NCBI GenBank assembly: GCA_945907755.1
Contig: CAMDTN010000001.1
Coordinates: 1-64,000 of the forward strand
DNA: 64,000 nucleotides
DNA from: Singulisphaera sp. GP187
GTDB taxonomy: Bacteria > Planctomycetota > GCA-002687715
Direction of reading: 5' to 3'
Within the stretch, counting starts at the first letter, position 1. Each line of letters opens with the position of its first letter. Below, piece by piece: positions 40,874 to 50,341 of this stretch. The position numbers and the translations under genes are program-made. The notes below the pieces were generated by a model. It was not told the DNA's origin. It saw nothing but the letters and a program-made list of their open reading frames with translations, and made no database searches.

Positions 40874-43291
40874 ATGCGCGCTCTATTGGTTCTTGTGTGT
40901 CTCTGCATGTTGCTTCAGGCCCAGGATGCGAAGCCCACGCAGCCTGCACCATCGACCGAGGCAGTCGTCGCGCAACGCCCTGAAGCGGCGCTCGCATTGG
41001 AAGCGCAGGTGCGTGCGCGCTTGGCGGCACCCATGACGGTCTTCGATTTGGATCTGGTGCTACTGGGCGACGACTTCTTCGGCACCGAGCCGCAGCCGCT
41101 GCGTTTTTCTGCTGACGGCAAGACGCTGTGGTTCTCGTGGAAGCGCTGGGATGAACGCGAAACGGGCACTTGGGCGTGCAGCGTTGCGGACGGTTCGGTG
41201 CGGCGGCTGGCTGCTGACGAGGAAATGGAGCCCGCGAGTGTGTGGTCGGCTGACCACACGGCGCGCGCGTGGGTGCTGGATGGCGCGCTGCATGTAGCCA
41301 GTGCGGGGGAGCAACGCGTTGTTGCGCGCTTGGCGCAAGCACCGCACTCAGTGCAGTTTTCAGCGGACGGCAAGGCGCTCGTTTTCCGTAGCGGCGACGG
41401 TTGGTTCCGCGCTGCGTTAGGCGCCGGAGGCTTCGAGCAGTTGCTGGTTGTTGGCAAAGGACATCGTGCTGCGCTTAAGACTGCGCCCGCGAACATTGAT
41501 CCCGCGAAGGTGCGGCCGAGCCTTGCGGATTGGCACAAAGAGCAAGAGCGCGCGCTGTTCCGCGTGCATTGGGAAGAGTTCGAGCGCAGTGAACGCGAGC
41601 GCGTGAAGCGCGAAGCGAAGGAAGCGCGGCACCTTGGAGTGTTCACTTACGAAGCACCGGATGATTGGCGTTGCACGGAAGTCATTCTTTCGCCTGCGGG
41701 CACGCACGCCGTGGCGCTGATCGAGAAGGAAGGCCCAGCGGCGCGTGGCGCAGATATCCCCGAACAGCTCAGCGCCGATGGCTATGCGCACATGCGCCCG
41801 ACGCGTTCCAAAGTGGGTTCGCCGCGGCATGAACGCCGTGCGGAGCTGATCGACATTGGTGCTCGACGGATTAGTGCCATTCCGGAGTCTGGCCCTGGAA
41901 TGGGTGCGAGCGCGGCGGCGTTCAGCCCCGATGGTTTGGCGCTGCTGTTGTGTGCCACGGCCTATGACGACACGCGCGCTCATTTGATAGCGGTGAACTT
42001 GGACGACGCGGCGGTGGAACTGTTGCACGAGGTGCGCGACGATGCGTGGGTGCTGACGCGCTCGCTGTTGCCGGAATGGCTTGGCGCTACGGGGCACTGT
42101 GGCGTGTTCACCAGTGAAAAAGATGGCTGGATGCATGTGTGGCGTGTGGATGCGTTGGCGCGCGAAGTGCGCCAGTTGACTCGCGGCCGCTTTGAAGTGT
42201 CGCAAGTGGAACCAGACCCCGATGGGCGCAGGCTGTGGTGCGTGGCGACGCCGCTGTCTCCACATGTGCGCGAATTGGTGTGCGTGGACGCTGCGGACGG
42301 CAGCATGACGGTGGTCAGCAACGATGGCGGAGGGCGCCGCATTCTGCTGGGCCCCGATGGCGCCACGCTGGCCGAAGTGCATTCGAAGCCGAATCGCCCG
42401 TGGGAATTGCGCTTGCGCACATTGCGCGGCCGCGAAGGTGGCGGCGAAGCTGCTGGCGTGCCGCGCACCGTTACGGATTCTCCGTCACCGGCGTTCCGTG
42501 GGCATCCGTGGATTGCGCCAGAGATCGTGCAGATCCCCGCATCCGATGGAGTGCAAGTGCCAGCGCGCATCTATCGCCCCGATGGCGAAGGCTTGCGCCC
42601 GGCGGTCATCTTCGTGCACGGCGCGGGCTACTTGCAGAATGTCCACGACTGGTGGAGCCGTTATGCGCGCGAATACGCGTTCCATCATTTGCTGCGCGCT
42701 GAAGGCTTCGTGGTGTTGGATGTGGATTACCGTGGCAGCAGCGGCTATGGCCGCGATTGGCGCACGGCCATCCGCGAGCACATGGGCGGGCGCGATCTTG
42801 ATGACCAAGTCGACGCAGTGCGCTGGCTGGTGGAGCACGAGCGCGTAGACCCTGCGCGCGTCGGCATCTACGGTGGCTCTTATGGCGGCTTCATCACGCT
42901 GATGGCGCTGTTCACCAAGCCGGATGTTTTCGCTGTTGGTGCAGCGCTGCGGCCCGTCACCGATTGGGCGCACTACAACGACGGCTACACAGCGAACATT
43001 CTCGATTCGCCAACGGACAAGCCGGAGGCATTCAAACGCAGCAGTCCCATTCATTTTGCGGAAGGCTTGCGTGGGCGCTTGCTGATCTGCCACGGCCTGC
43101 GCGACGACAATGTGCATGCGCAAGATTCCGTTCGCTTGCAGCAGCGCTTGATCGAATTGCGCAAGACAGATTGGGAAGTGGCCTATTACCCTTCAGAAGC
43201 GCACGCCTTCCGCGACGCTGCCAGTTGGGCAGACGAATACCGCCGCATCCACGCACTCATGCTGTCCCTTCAGCCCGCAGCGGGGCGTTAG
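40874..43291 (+). CDS. Prolyl oligopeptidase family (S9) peptidase
   Basis: 805 aa from the ATG at 40874. Signal peptide MRALLVLVCLCMLLQAQ. N-terminal ~480 residues form a beta-propeller (PLRFSADGKTLWFSWKRW, LGPDGATLAEVH). The C-terminal alpha/beta-hydrolase has the nucleophile in IYGGSYGGF, the Asp in CHGLRDDNVH and the His in PSEAHAFRD, a complete Ser-Asp-His triad. It resembles dipeptidyl-peptidase/acylaminoacyl-peptidase types. Exported, so probably digests peptides outside the cytoplasm. Confidence 0.92.
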   Translation: MRALLVLVCLCMLLQAQDAKPTQPAPSTEAVVAQRPEAALALEAQVRARLAAPMTVFDLDLVLLGDDFFGTEPQPLRFSADGKTLWFSWKRWDERETGTWACSVADGSVRRLAADEEMEPASVWSADHTARAWVLDGALHVASAGEQRVVARLAQAPHSVQFSADGKALVFRSGDGWFRAALGAGGFEQLLVVGKGHRAALKTAPANIDPAKVRPSLADWHKEQERALFRVHWEEFERSERERVKREAKEARHLGVFTYEAPDDWRCTEVILSPAGTHAVALIEKEGPAARGADIPEQLSADGYAHMRPTRSKVGSPRHERRAELIDIGARRISAIPESGPGMGASAAAFSPDGLALLLCATAYDDTRAHLIAVNLDDAAVELLHEVRDDAWVLTRSLLPEWLGATGHCGVFTSEKDGWMHVWRVDALAREVRQLTRGRFEVSQVEPDPDGRRLWCVATPLSPHVRELVCVDAADGSMTVVSNDGGGRRILLGPDGATLAEVHSKPNRPWELRLRTLRGREGGGEAAGVPRTVTDSPSPAFRGHPWIAPEIVQIPASDGVQVPARIYRPDGEGLRPAVIFVHGAGYLQNVHDWWSRYAREYAFHHLLRAEGFVVLDVDYRGSSGYGRDWRTAIREHMGGRDLDDQVDAVRWLVEHERVDPARVGIYGGSYGGFITLMALFTKPDVFAVGAALRPVTDWAHYNDGYTANILDSPTDKPEAFKRSSPIHFAEGLRGRLLICHGLRDDNVHAQDSVRLQQRLIELRKTDWEVAYYPSEAHAFRDAASWADEYRRIHALMLSLQPAAGR

Positions 43292-43305
43292 GTGCCGTGG
43301 CGGTT

Positions 43306-45477
43306 TCAGTAACTGAGCGAGCGGCTGAGGCCGCGGGCGGCGGGGAGATACGCGCCGGTGGTGTAGTCCATCACCATGCGGTCGGCGCTGAAGCGCCAAC
43401 CGAGGGTGAGCAACGATTGCTTCATGCGCTCAATCCAACCTTGCGGCACACCGTCGGCGGCGCGGTCGTAGAACAGCGGCACCACTTGTTGTTCCAGCAC
43501 ATCCATCAGCGCAGCGTAGTCGCGTTCGTCTTGCACCAAAGGGTCTGAGTGCGGGCCGGGTGAATCAATGGTGAAGCCATTGGTGCCGTCCCACGCCTCC
43601 ACCCACCAGCCGTCGGCGATGGAGCAGTTCAGCACGCCATTCAGCGCAGCCTTCATGCCGCTGGTGCCGCAGGCTTCTTCCGGACGCCGCGGGTTGTTCA
43701 CCCACACGTCCACGCCCTGCACCAACATGCGCGCGGAGGCGATGTCGTAATCCTCTAAGAACACGATGCGTCCATCGAAGGTGGCGCTGCGTGCGAGTTC
43801 TGTGATTTCGCGAATGAGCGCCTTGCCGCCGTCATCGCGCGGGTGCGACTTGCCGGCGAAGATCATCTGCACGGGGCGTTCGGGGTTGCACAGCAATCGT
43901 TCCAAGCGTTCGCGGTCGCGCATGAACAGCGTGGCGCGTTTGTAGGTGGCGAAGCGGCGCGCGAAGCCGAGGGTGAGCGCACGCGGGTCCAACAGGTGCC
44001 CCACGCGGGCAGCAGACTTGCGCGGGTCGGCACCGCGGCGTTGCTCTTGTTCCACGAAGCGTTGGCGCACGAAACTGATCAAGTGCGATTTCAAGACTTG
44101 GTGCATTTCCCAGAGCGAACCGCTGGAAATGGTGCGGATGGAATCTTCGAACACCGCGGCGGAGGGCGCCATGGCGAAATCCGCGGGTAGACGATGCTCG
44201 GCGATTTGCAGCATTTCCCGTGCAATCCACGAGCGCACATGCACGCCGTTAGTGATGTGCCCGATGGGCACTTCCGAAGACTTGCGCCCCGGCCACAGGT
44301 TCTTCCACATGTCGCGCGACACATCGCCGTGCACGGCGGAAACTCCGTTGCAACGGTTGCACAGCTTCAGCGCGAGCACCGTCATGCAGAAGTTTTCGGC
44401 TTCGCTGGCAGGGTCTACCCGCCCAAGGCCCAACAATTTGGCTTCGTCGATGCCGAGCGCTGCACGCATGGTCGACAGATGTTGCGCCATCATCGCGCGC
44501 GGGAAGCGGTCGTGGCCTGCGGGCACCGGCGTGTGGGTTGTGAACACACTGCGCTCGGACACGCGTTCAGCGGCCGTATCGAAGTCGATGCCATCTTCTT
44601 GCATGTCTTGGCGAATGGCTTCCAACAGTGCAAAAGCGCTGTGGCCTTCGTTCAAGTGCAGCACACTGGGCCGAATGCCCAGCGCGCGCAGCGCGCGCAT
44701 GCCGCCGACACCCAGCACCAATTCTTGGCGGATGCGGCTTTGCTGATCGCCCCAATAGAGGCGGTGAGTGATCTCGCGGTACTCCTCCGGGTTGCTCGGA
44801 ATGTCTGTGTCCAACAGCACGATGCGATTGCGGCCCACGCGCGCGATCCACAGTGCGGCGCGCACTTCTACGGCGGCGCTCGCAGCACTGCCTGCCGGAC
44901 CTGTTTCCGGGTCTACCTTCACGGTGAGCTGCTTGCCATCTGGGCCCAGCGCCGGTTCCAGCGGCAGCAAATTGGTGTCCAGATGTTCGAACTCTTCTTG
45001 TTGCCAGCCGCTCGCGTCCAAGCGCTGGGTGAAGTAGCCCTGCCGGTACAACAGCCCGACGCCCACCAAGGGCACGCCCAAATCTGCGGCGGCCTTGACA
45101 TGGTCGCCTGCAAGGATGCCCAAGCCGCCGGAATAGATGGGCATGGATTCATGCACACCAAACTCGGCGGAGAAGTACGCCACGGGGCGCACCTTCAGCA
45201 CTCCGGCGTGGCGGTCGCCCCAAGTGTTGTGGCTCTTAAGCTCGTCGTCCATGCGCCGCGCGGCGCGCAGGATGCGCGTTTCCAGCGCCAGCGCCCTGGC
45301 CCGGTCTTCCAACACAGCGTCGTCCATGCGCGCCAAGAAGGCCAACGGACGGTGTTTCACCTCGCGCCACAGGCTTGGGTCGAGGTCGCGGAAGAGCTCC
45401 GTCACCTCCGGATGCCAGGTCCACCAGAAGTTGCGCGCGATCATTTCAAGTTTTGTGCGGAGGAGTGTGACGCTCAT
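43306..45477 (-). CDS. glgP: Alpha-glucan (maltodextrin/glycogen) phosphorylase
   Basis: 723 aa from the ATG at 45477. It has the short type with a DUF3417 N-terminus (NFWWTWHPEVTELFRDLDPSLW), as in Thermotoga. YSGGLGILAGDHVKAAADLGVPLVGVGLLYRQGYFTQ is a substrate-site signature. The PLP-anchoring end has RRPEEACGTSGMKAALNG with the Lys. It releases glucose-1-phosphate from glycogen or maltodextrin. A divergent ~130-bp gap separates it from the squalene-synthase-like gene. Confidence 0.93.
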   Translation of the reverse strand: MSVTLLRTKLEMIARNFWWTWHPEVTELFRDLDPSLWREVKHRPLAFLARMDDAVLEDRARALALETRILRAARRMDDELKSHNTWGDRHAGVLKVRPVAYFSAEFGVHESMPIYSGGLGILAGDHVKAAADLGVPLVGVGLLYRQGYFTQRLDASGWQQEEFEHLDTNLLPLEPALGPDGKQLTVKVDPETGPAGSAASAAVEVRAALWIARVGRNRIVLLDTDIPSNPEEYREITHRLYWGDQQSRIRQELVLGVGGMRALRALGIRPSVLHLNEGHSAFALLEAIRQDMQEDGIDFDTAAERVSERSVFTTHTPVPAGHDRFPRAMMAQHLSTMRAALGIDEAKLLGLGRVDPASEAENFCMTVLALKLCNRCNGVSAVHGDVSRDMWKNLWPGRKSSEVPIGHITNGVHVRSWIAREMLQIAEHRLPADFAMAPSAAVFEDSIRTISSGSLWEMHQVLKSHLISFVRQRFVEQEQRRGADPRKSAARVGHLLDPRALTLGFARRFATYKRATLFMRDRERLERLLCNPERPVQMIFAGKSHPRDDGGKALIREITELARSATFDGRIVFLEDYDIASARMLVQGVDVWVNNPRRPEEACGTSGMKAALNGVLNCSIADGWWVEAWDGTNGFTIDSPGPHSDPLVQDERDYAALMDVLEQQVVPLFYDRAADGVPQGWIERMKQSLLTLGWRFSADRMVMDYTTGAYLPAARGLSRSLSY

Positions 45478-45606
45478 GGTTGGGGTCGATTTATCAGATC
45501 GGCCCTTCGAGGGGAATCTCCGCAGTGAAGCTCGTGGATTTCGTGCACTGGATTTGAATGGGGAGCCGGGTTGCAATCTTGGGGGCGTGGGGCACCATGC
45601 ACGCCC

Positions 45607-46623
45607 ATGGGCCTTGTCAGGGCGGTGCCGCTGTTTCTTGCCAGTCCACGCATCCTGCTGTGGGACTTGCGCGCGGACAGGCGCAATCCGCCGCTTGCGG
45701 CGCTGGCCGCCGAGTCCGACGCCGAGCGATTCGTCTGGCGCATCTTGCCTCACGCGGCGCGCTCTTTTGCCCTTTCAATAATGTGCCTTTCGCGCCCGGC
45801 AGCGCGCGCGTGCGCGGTGGGGTATTTGCAGTGCCGCATCCTCGACACTCTGGAAGACTTGGTGGCAGACCCCGTGGAACGGCGCGCGGCGTTGCTGGCG
45901 GCGGCGCAGCGCTTGCCACGAGGTGCGGCACCAAGCGCAGTGCGTTCGTGGGTGCAGCAAGACGCGCGCGACGCGCTGCACCGACTGTTGTTGCAGCAGG
46001 CGCACAAAGTGGATGCAGTGACGCGCAGCTTGCCGCAGGCGGAACAGCACTTGGTGCATCAATTGGTGCACGACATGGCCATGGGCATGTTGCGTTGCGA
46101 TGCGCTGCGCAGCAGCGGCGGGGCGCTGCGCGATGATGCGGCGCTGGTGGATTACTGCGACACGGTGATCGGCGGTCCGCTGCGCTTTTGCGCGCAACTA
46201 TTCCTGCGCGAGCGGCGCGACGGCGCGGAGCGTGTTGCAGCGGCGGCGCCTCACATGGCGGGGGCCAGTGCTTTCTTGCAATTGGCAAATATTTCGCGCG
46301 ACCTCGAAAAAGATCTCGCCCGTTGCGTGGTGCATGTGCCCGAGTTGGAGCCTTGGCTGCCAGCCGCGTTGGTGTCGTCGCAGGGCGGCGCAGGGCACCT
46401 AATGGTTGCTCCCACGGTGGAGGGCGCGGCGCTACGCGCCGCGGTTGCGGCAGCGCGCAGGCGCATCACTCACTTGGCTCTTGCCCACCGGGCGGCATTC
46501 GAAGCCGCCGTGGCCGCCGTTGCTCCGGGCGGCTGCTCGCCCGTGCGCTTGGCCGCTTGGGTGTTGCGCCGCAGCACCTTGCGCCACCACCAGCGCATGC
46601 TGCGCCGCGCCGCCAGCGACTGA
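45607..46623 (+). CDS. Squalene/phytoene synthase family protein
   Basis: 338 aa from the ATG at 45607. Two Asp-rich motifs of head-to-head prenyl synthases are present: YLQCRILDTLEDL (DxxED) and LQLANISRDLEKDLARC (NxxRDxxxD). The HAARSFALSIM start is that of the HpnC/HpnD/CrtB superfamily. It could make squalene or phytoene-like products for hopanoids or carotenoids. No crt or hpn neighbour is present, so the product is open. Divergent from glgP. Confidence 0.88.
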   Translation: MGLVRAVPLFLASPRILLWDLRADRRNPPLAALAAESDAERFVWRILPHAARSFALSIMCLSRPAARACAVGYLQCRILDTLEDLVADPVERRAALLAAAQRLPRGAAPSAVRSWVQQDARDALHRLLLQQAHKVDAVTRSLPQAEQHLVHQLVHDMAMGMLRCDALRSSGGALRDDAALVDYCDTVIGGPLRFCAQLFLRERRDGAERVAAAAPHMAGASAFLQLANISRDLEKDLARCVVHVPELEPWLPAALVSSQGGAGHLMVAPTVEGAALRAAVAAARRRITHLALAHRAAFEAAVAAVAPGGCSPVRLAAWVLRRSTLRHHQRMLRRAASD

Positions 46624-46673
46624 CTCCGATATTGCGTGAAAGGTTGCGAGAGGCCAGCCGTTAGGGCCCCGTC

Positions 46674-48116
46674 ATGAGCTATGCAACTACGCGTCGCGAG
46701 TTGATGCGCCGACTGGTAGGCGCACCTCTGCCCAATCAACCTGCCGGCAACCCGCCCATCGACCAAGCCCGACATGTGCTCAATCGAGCTACGTTCGGTC
46801 CCGATGCGTGGTCCCGGGCGCGGATAGCGGCCATCGGTTGGGCCGCGTGGCTGGACGAACAGCTTGCCCCGGATGGCATCGACGATTCGGTGATGACCGC
46901 CGCGCTCTTGGCCATGCCCTCCGCCAACAACCAGAAGAACCGCGCGCGGCGCGAGTATCTATTCCGTTGCGCCCGTTCGCGGCGTCAATTGCAGCACCGC
47001 ATGCTGCATTTCCTGTCCAACCACTTCAACACAGACGCGGCGAAGACGCATGGCGTGTCGGAGGTGTACGACACCACCACTTACACACGCCTCGCCTTGG
47101 GCAGTTTCGTTGAGGTGTTGCTGTGGAGCGCGAAGAGCCCCGCCATGGTGGTCTATTTGGATTCGCAAACGAGTTTGCCTTCCGCGCCCAACGAAAACTA
47201 TGCGCGCGAGTTAATGGAGTTGCACACCCTAGGCGTGTACGGCGGATTCAGCGAACCCGATGTCGTCGCCGCCGCAAAGATTTTCACAGGATGGCGCGTG
47301 CAATTCGGGCCAGCATTGCCAAGCAACGAGCCCTCGTCGGCGCGCTTTGTGTTCTTGCCCTTCCGCCATGTGCAGGGGCCGAAGGTCTTGCCGGGGCTCG
47401 GTTACTCGACGCCAGGCTACAGCGGCGCGAACGGAGTGCGCGAAGGCGAGGAGTTCTTGTCCTTCTTAGCGGTGCATCCCAGCACTCAGGCATACATCAC
47501 ACTGAAGCTGTGCCAGTACTTTGTGGCGGATGTGCCGCCTGTTGGCTTGGTGCAACGCGTGCAACAAGTGTTTGCCAGCACCAACCACCTCGGCACCGCA
47601 GTGCGAGCGATTTTCCATGACCCAGAGTTTTTCACGCCGCAAACCACACGCGAAAAGGGGCAAGACTCCATCGAGTTCATGCTGTCCACCTTACGCCGTT
47701 TAGAAGTGACGATTAACAATGCGAATACGCTGCCGACACTGAGCAATGTCTTAGGACAGCCAGTGTTAGGGGAGTCGGTCCCAACGGGAACTCCTGAGGA
47801 AAGCGCGGCGTGGCAAGGGCCGGGGCAGGTGCTGCCACGTTGGAACAGTCTTGCAGCGCAACTGGGCACATTGCCCATTGGGTGGAGTGCACTGGTCGGG
47901 AGCGCCTCGACGCAGGGTGCCGCCGCTATCACGGATGCGATGTTGCAACTCATTGTGGATGGCGATGTGCCCACAACCACGCGCTTGGGCCTGGAGTTCT
48001 TCCTGTCCAATCGCTTAGCGCCCTTGGGCACCAATCCGTCGTTTGCGGCGCAACTGCCGCACATCAAAGACCTCGCTGGTCTCATCCTGCGCTTGCCGGA
48101 AGCGCAGTTGCACTGA
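46674..48116 (+). CDS. DUF1800 domain-containing protein
   Basis: 480 aa. DUF1800 signatures: ARHVLNRATFGPDAW, MLHFLSNHFNTDA, ENYARELMELHTLGVYGGFSEPDV, AAKIFTGW and LKLCQYFVADVPP, AIFHDPEFF. Unlike the copy at 6090-7703, no clear signal peptide is visible (MSYATTRRELMRRLVG). The DUF1501 partner follows 13 nt later, with the GAGGAG ribosome-binding site in the gap. Function unknown; the pair is a second locus in the window, inverted relative to the first. Confidence 0.88.
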   Translation: MSYATTRRELMRRLVGAPLPNQPAGNPPIDQARHVLNRATFGPDAWSRARIAAIGWAAWLDEQLAPDGIDDSVMTAALLAMPSANNQKNRARREYLFRCARSRRQLQHRMLHFLSNHFNTDAAKTHGVSEVYDTTTYTRLALGSFVEVLLWSAKSPAMVVYLDSQTSLPSAPNENYARELMELHTLGVYGGFSEPDVVAAAKIFTGWRVQFGPALPSNEPSSARFVFLPFRHVQGPKVLPGLGYSTPGYSGANGVREGEEFLSFLAVHPSTQAYITLKLCQYFVADVPPVGLVQRVQQVFASTNHLGTAVRAIFHDPEFFTPQTTREKGQDSIEFMLSTLRRLEVTINNANTLPTLSNVLGQPVLGESVPTGTPEESAAWQGPGQVLPRWNSLAAQLGTLPIGWSALVGSASTQGAAAITDAMLQLIVDGDVPTTTRLGLEFFLSNRLAPLGTNPSFAAQLPHIKDLAGLILRLPEAQLH

Positions 48117-48129
48117 GAGGAGCATTCTT

Positions 48130-49416
48130 ATGAGCAGCAAGAGCAATCACGAGCAGCCGGGCATGGACCGCCGCACGGCGGTGAAGATTTCACTGGCAGC
48201 GGTGGGGGCGGCGGCAATCTTGCCGCGCTTGCCTGCCGAAGCGATTGCGCGTGTGAAGGCACCGGCCGCGCGTTTGCCGAACCGCGCCACTGTTGTTGTT
48301 TTCGAACGCGGCGGATGGGACGCGTTGCAACTCTTCGCGCCCACGGGGGACCCGAACTATGCGTTGAAGCGCCCCACCACCGCTATTGGCGCCCCGGGCT
48401 CCGCTGCCGCTGTGGTTGGCCTTCCCATGAATGCCACGTTCAGCATGCATCCTGCGCTGCCGGGGCTGCACGCGCGGTGGTCGCAGCCGCTGTCGCGCCT
48501 TGCTGTGGTGCACGCGCTGGGCTACACGCCCTATCATCGCTCGCATTTCGAAAGCCAAGACTTGTTTGAGACCGGGCAATTCGGCGTGGTGAATGCGGAC
48601 GGTTGGATCAATCGGCACTTGCAGGCCACTGCCGCAATCAGCACCGCGCCGGTGCGTGCTCTGGCGTTGATGAATGCGCGGCCGCGCAGCATGGACGGTG
48701 CCTTCCCGTGTTTTGCGTTCAGCAGTATTGAAGCGTTGCAATTCCAAGCCACGCAGCCGGACGTGCGCCAGTACCTCGAAGCCATCGTCGATTACACGCC
48801 CACAGCGGGCTTCAGCGCCGCGCGCGTGGGCAGCTATAGCGGCATGAAGTCATCCTTCGATCTCATCGACTTGTTCAGCGGCATCAATCCCCAGACATAT
48901 GCGCCGCAGAATGGCGCGGTGTATCCCAACAGCGCTATTGCGCAGTCCTTCCGCCAGGCAGCCATGATCTTGCGCGGCAACCTTGGTGTTGAGTTCATCC
49001 AAATCGATCAAGGCGGCTGGGACCATCACACCGATCTTGTCGGCAACATCCCCACCTATGCGGGTGCGCTCGACGGTGCATTGAATGCCTTCATGCAAGA
49101 CATGGGCGCCGACATGGCCGATGTGGTGGTGCTCTGCATGTCGGAGTTTGGGCGCGAGGTTGCGGAAAACGCTTCTAACGGAACTGATCACGGCGCAGGT
49201 GGCGCCATGCTGCTGGCGGGGGGAGCCGTCCAAGGTGGGCAAGTGCACGGCGCCTGGCCTGGCCTTGCTACCAGCGCCTTAGCGGAGGGGCGCTTCCTCG
49301 CTCCAGTCAACGACTACCGTCAAGTGATTCTCGAAACGCTGATAGACCACATGGGCGGCACCGTGCCGAGCGCAGTATTCCCCAGCATGAACTACGCGCC
49401 GCTGGGCGTGCTTTAG
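48130..49416 (+). CDS. DUF1501 domain-containing protein, Tat-exported
   Basis: 428 aa from the ATG at 48130 with AGAGGAG upstream. Twin-Arg leader MDRRTAVKISLAAVGAAAIL. The mature part shows VVVFERGGWDALQLFAP, TPYHRSHFESQDLFETG, DQGGWDHHTDLVG and VLCMSEFGREVAENASNGTDHGAGG, matching the first DUF1501 copy. It is co-transcribed with the DUF1800 gene. The conserved His/Asp/Glu residues suggest a metallo-hydrolase-like fold. Confidence 0.9.
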   Translation: MSSKSNHEQPGMDRRTAVKISLAAVGAAAILPRLPAEAIARVKAPAARLPNRATVVVFERGGWDALQLFAPTGDPNYALKRPTTAIGAPGSAAAVVGLPMNATFSMHPALPGLHARWSQPLSRLAVVHALGYTPYHRSHFESQDLFETGQFGVVNADGWINRHLQATAAISTAPVRALALMNARPRSMDGAFPCFAFSSIEALQFQATQPDVRQYLEAIVDYTPTAGFSAARVGSYSGMKSSFDLIDLFSGINPQTYAPQNGAVYPNSAIAQSFRQAAMILRGNLGVEFIQIDQGGWDHHTDLVGNIPTYAGALDGALNAFMQDMGADMADVVVLCMSEFGREVAENASNGTDHGAGGAMLLAGGAVQGGQVHGAWPGLATSALAEGRFLAPVNDYRQVILETLIDHMGGTVPSAVFPSMNYAPLGVL

Positions 49417-49459
49417 CAATCGGTTGCATCGTGCGCTTCCGCCGCGCGCGCACGTGGGT

Positions 49460-49891
49460 TTAGCCGGGCAGGTTGAGCTGCAGTTTGGCGGCCTCGGAAA
49501 TCATGGACATGGTCCACGGCGGTTCCCACACGAGTTCGACCAGCGCCTTGGTGACACCATGCACATCGGCGACTTTGCGCTCGACTTCGCCGGGCAAAGA
49601 ACCAGCCACCGGGCACGCAGGAGAAGTGAGGGTCATGCGCACATGCACTTCGCCTGCACTATCCGCACGCACTTCGTAGATCATGCCGAGTTCGTAAATA
49701 TTCACCGGGATTTCCGGGTCGAACACGGTGTGCAATGTCATCACCACGCGCTCTTTGAGCTGCGGGTCTTCGGGGCCATTGGCGAGGGGCGCTGCTGCAG
49801 ATTTCAGCGCGGGCACCGGCGGCAATTCAAACGGAGGCGGCGTGTGTGTGGTGCCAGCGGTGGATGGTTGCGGTATGGATTCGTCATTCAT
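49460..49891 (-). CDS. sufT: SufT/MIP18 family (DUF59) Fe-S maturation protein
   Basis: 143 aa. After a ~45-residue Pro/Ala-rich N-tail, the DUF59 core: LHTVFDPEIPVNIYELGMIYEV, the conserved Cys in MTLTSPACPVAGSLPG, and VELVWEPPWT. Known SufT acts in Fe-S cluster assembly or delivery. It is the last gene of the SUF operon, three nt after sufU. The N-terminal tail is longer than in the core family. Confidence 0.88.
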   Translation of the reverse strand: MNDESIPQPSTAGTTHTPPPFELPPVPALKSAAAPLANGPEDPQLKERVVMTLHTVFDPEIPVNIYELGMIYEVRADSAGEVHVRMTLTSPACPVAGSLPGEVERKVADVHGVTKALVELVWEPPWTMSMISEAAKLQLNLPG

Positions 49892-49894
49892 GAT

Positions 49895-50341
49895 TCACTC
49901 CGTGCTCACGGGCGCATTGCTGTTGTCGAAGGCGGCATTCAGCGTGTGCCACGGCAGCGTGGCGCATTTCACGCGCATAGGGAATTCGGAAACGCCACCA
50001 AACACTGCGAGTTTGCCTAATTCTGGGTCTTCGGGGTCGCCTTTGCCTGTGACCAAATCGTGCACGCGCTGGAAGACGGTGTCGATCTCGGCGCGGGTGC
50101 GGCCCTTCACGCCTTCGGTCATCAGCGAAGCACTCGCGGTGCAAATGGCGCAACCAGATCCGTCGAAACGCACATCCGTCACGCGTCCTTGGCTTAAAAG
50201 CAGCGTGACACCGATGCGGTCGCCACACAGCGGATTGTGGCCCAGCGCGCTGGCGTCGCAGGGATCCAATTTGCCGAAATTGCGCGGCGCCTTGGCGTGG
50301 CCGAGGATCATGTCGTGATAAAGGTCGCCGAGGTCGCTCAT
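49895..50341 (-). CDS. sufU: SufU Fe-S scaffold / zinc-dependent sulfurtransferase
   Basis: 148 aa. SufU-type IscU relative with three zinc ligands/active Cys in NPLCGD, GSGCAICTAS and VKCATLPW, plus the nearby Asp. The SufU-specific insertion between these is present (TRAEIDTVFQRVHDLVTG). It accepts sulfur from SufS. ATGA overlap with sufS. Confidence 0.93.
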   Translation of the reverse strand: MSDLGDLYHDMILGHAKAPRNFGKLDPCDASALGHNPLCGDRIGVTLLLSQGRVTDVRFDGSGCAICTASASLMTEGVKGRTRAEIDTVFQRVHDLVTGKGDPEDPELGKLAVFGGVSEFPMRVKCATLPWHTLNAAFDNSNAPVSTE

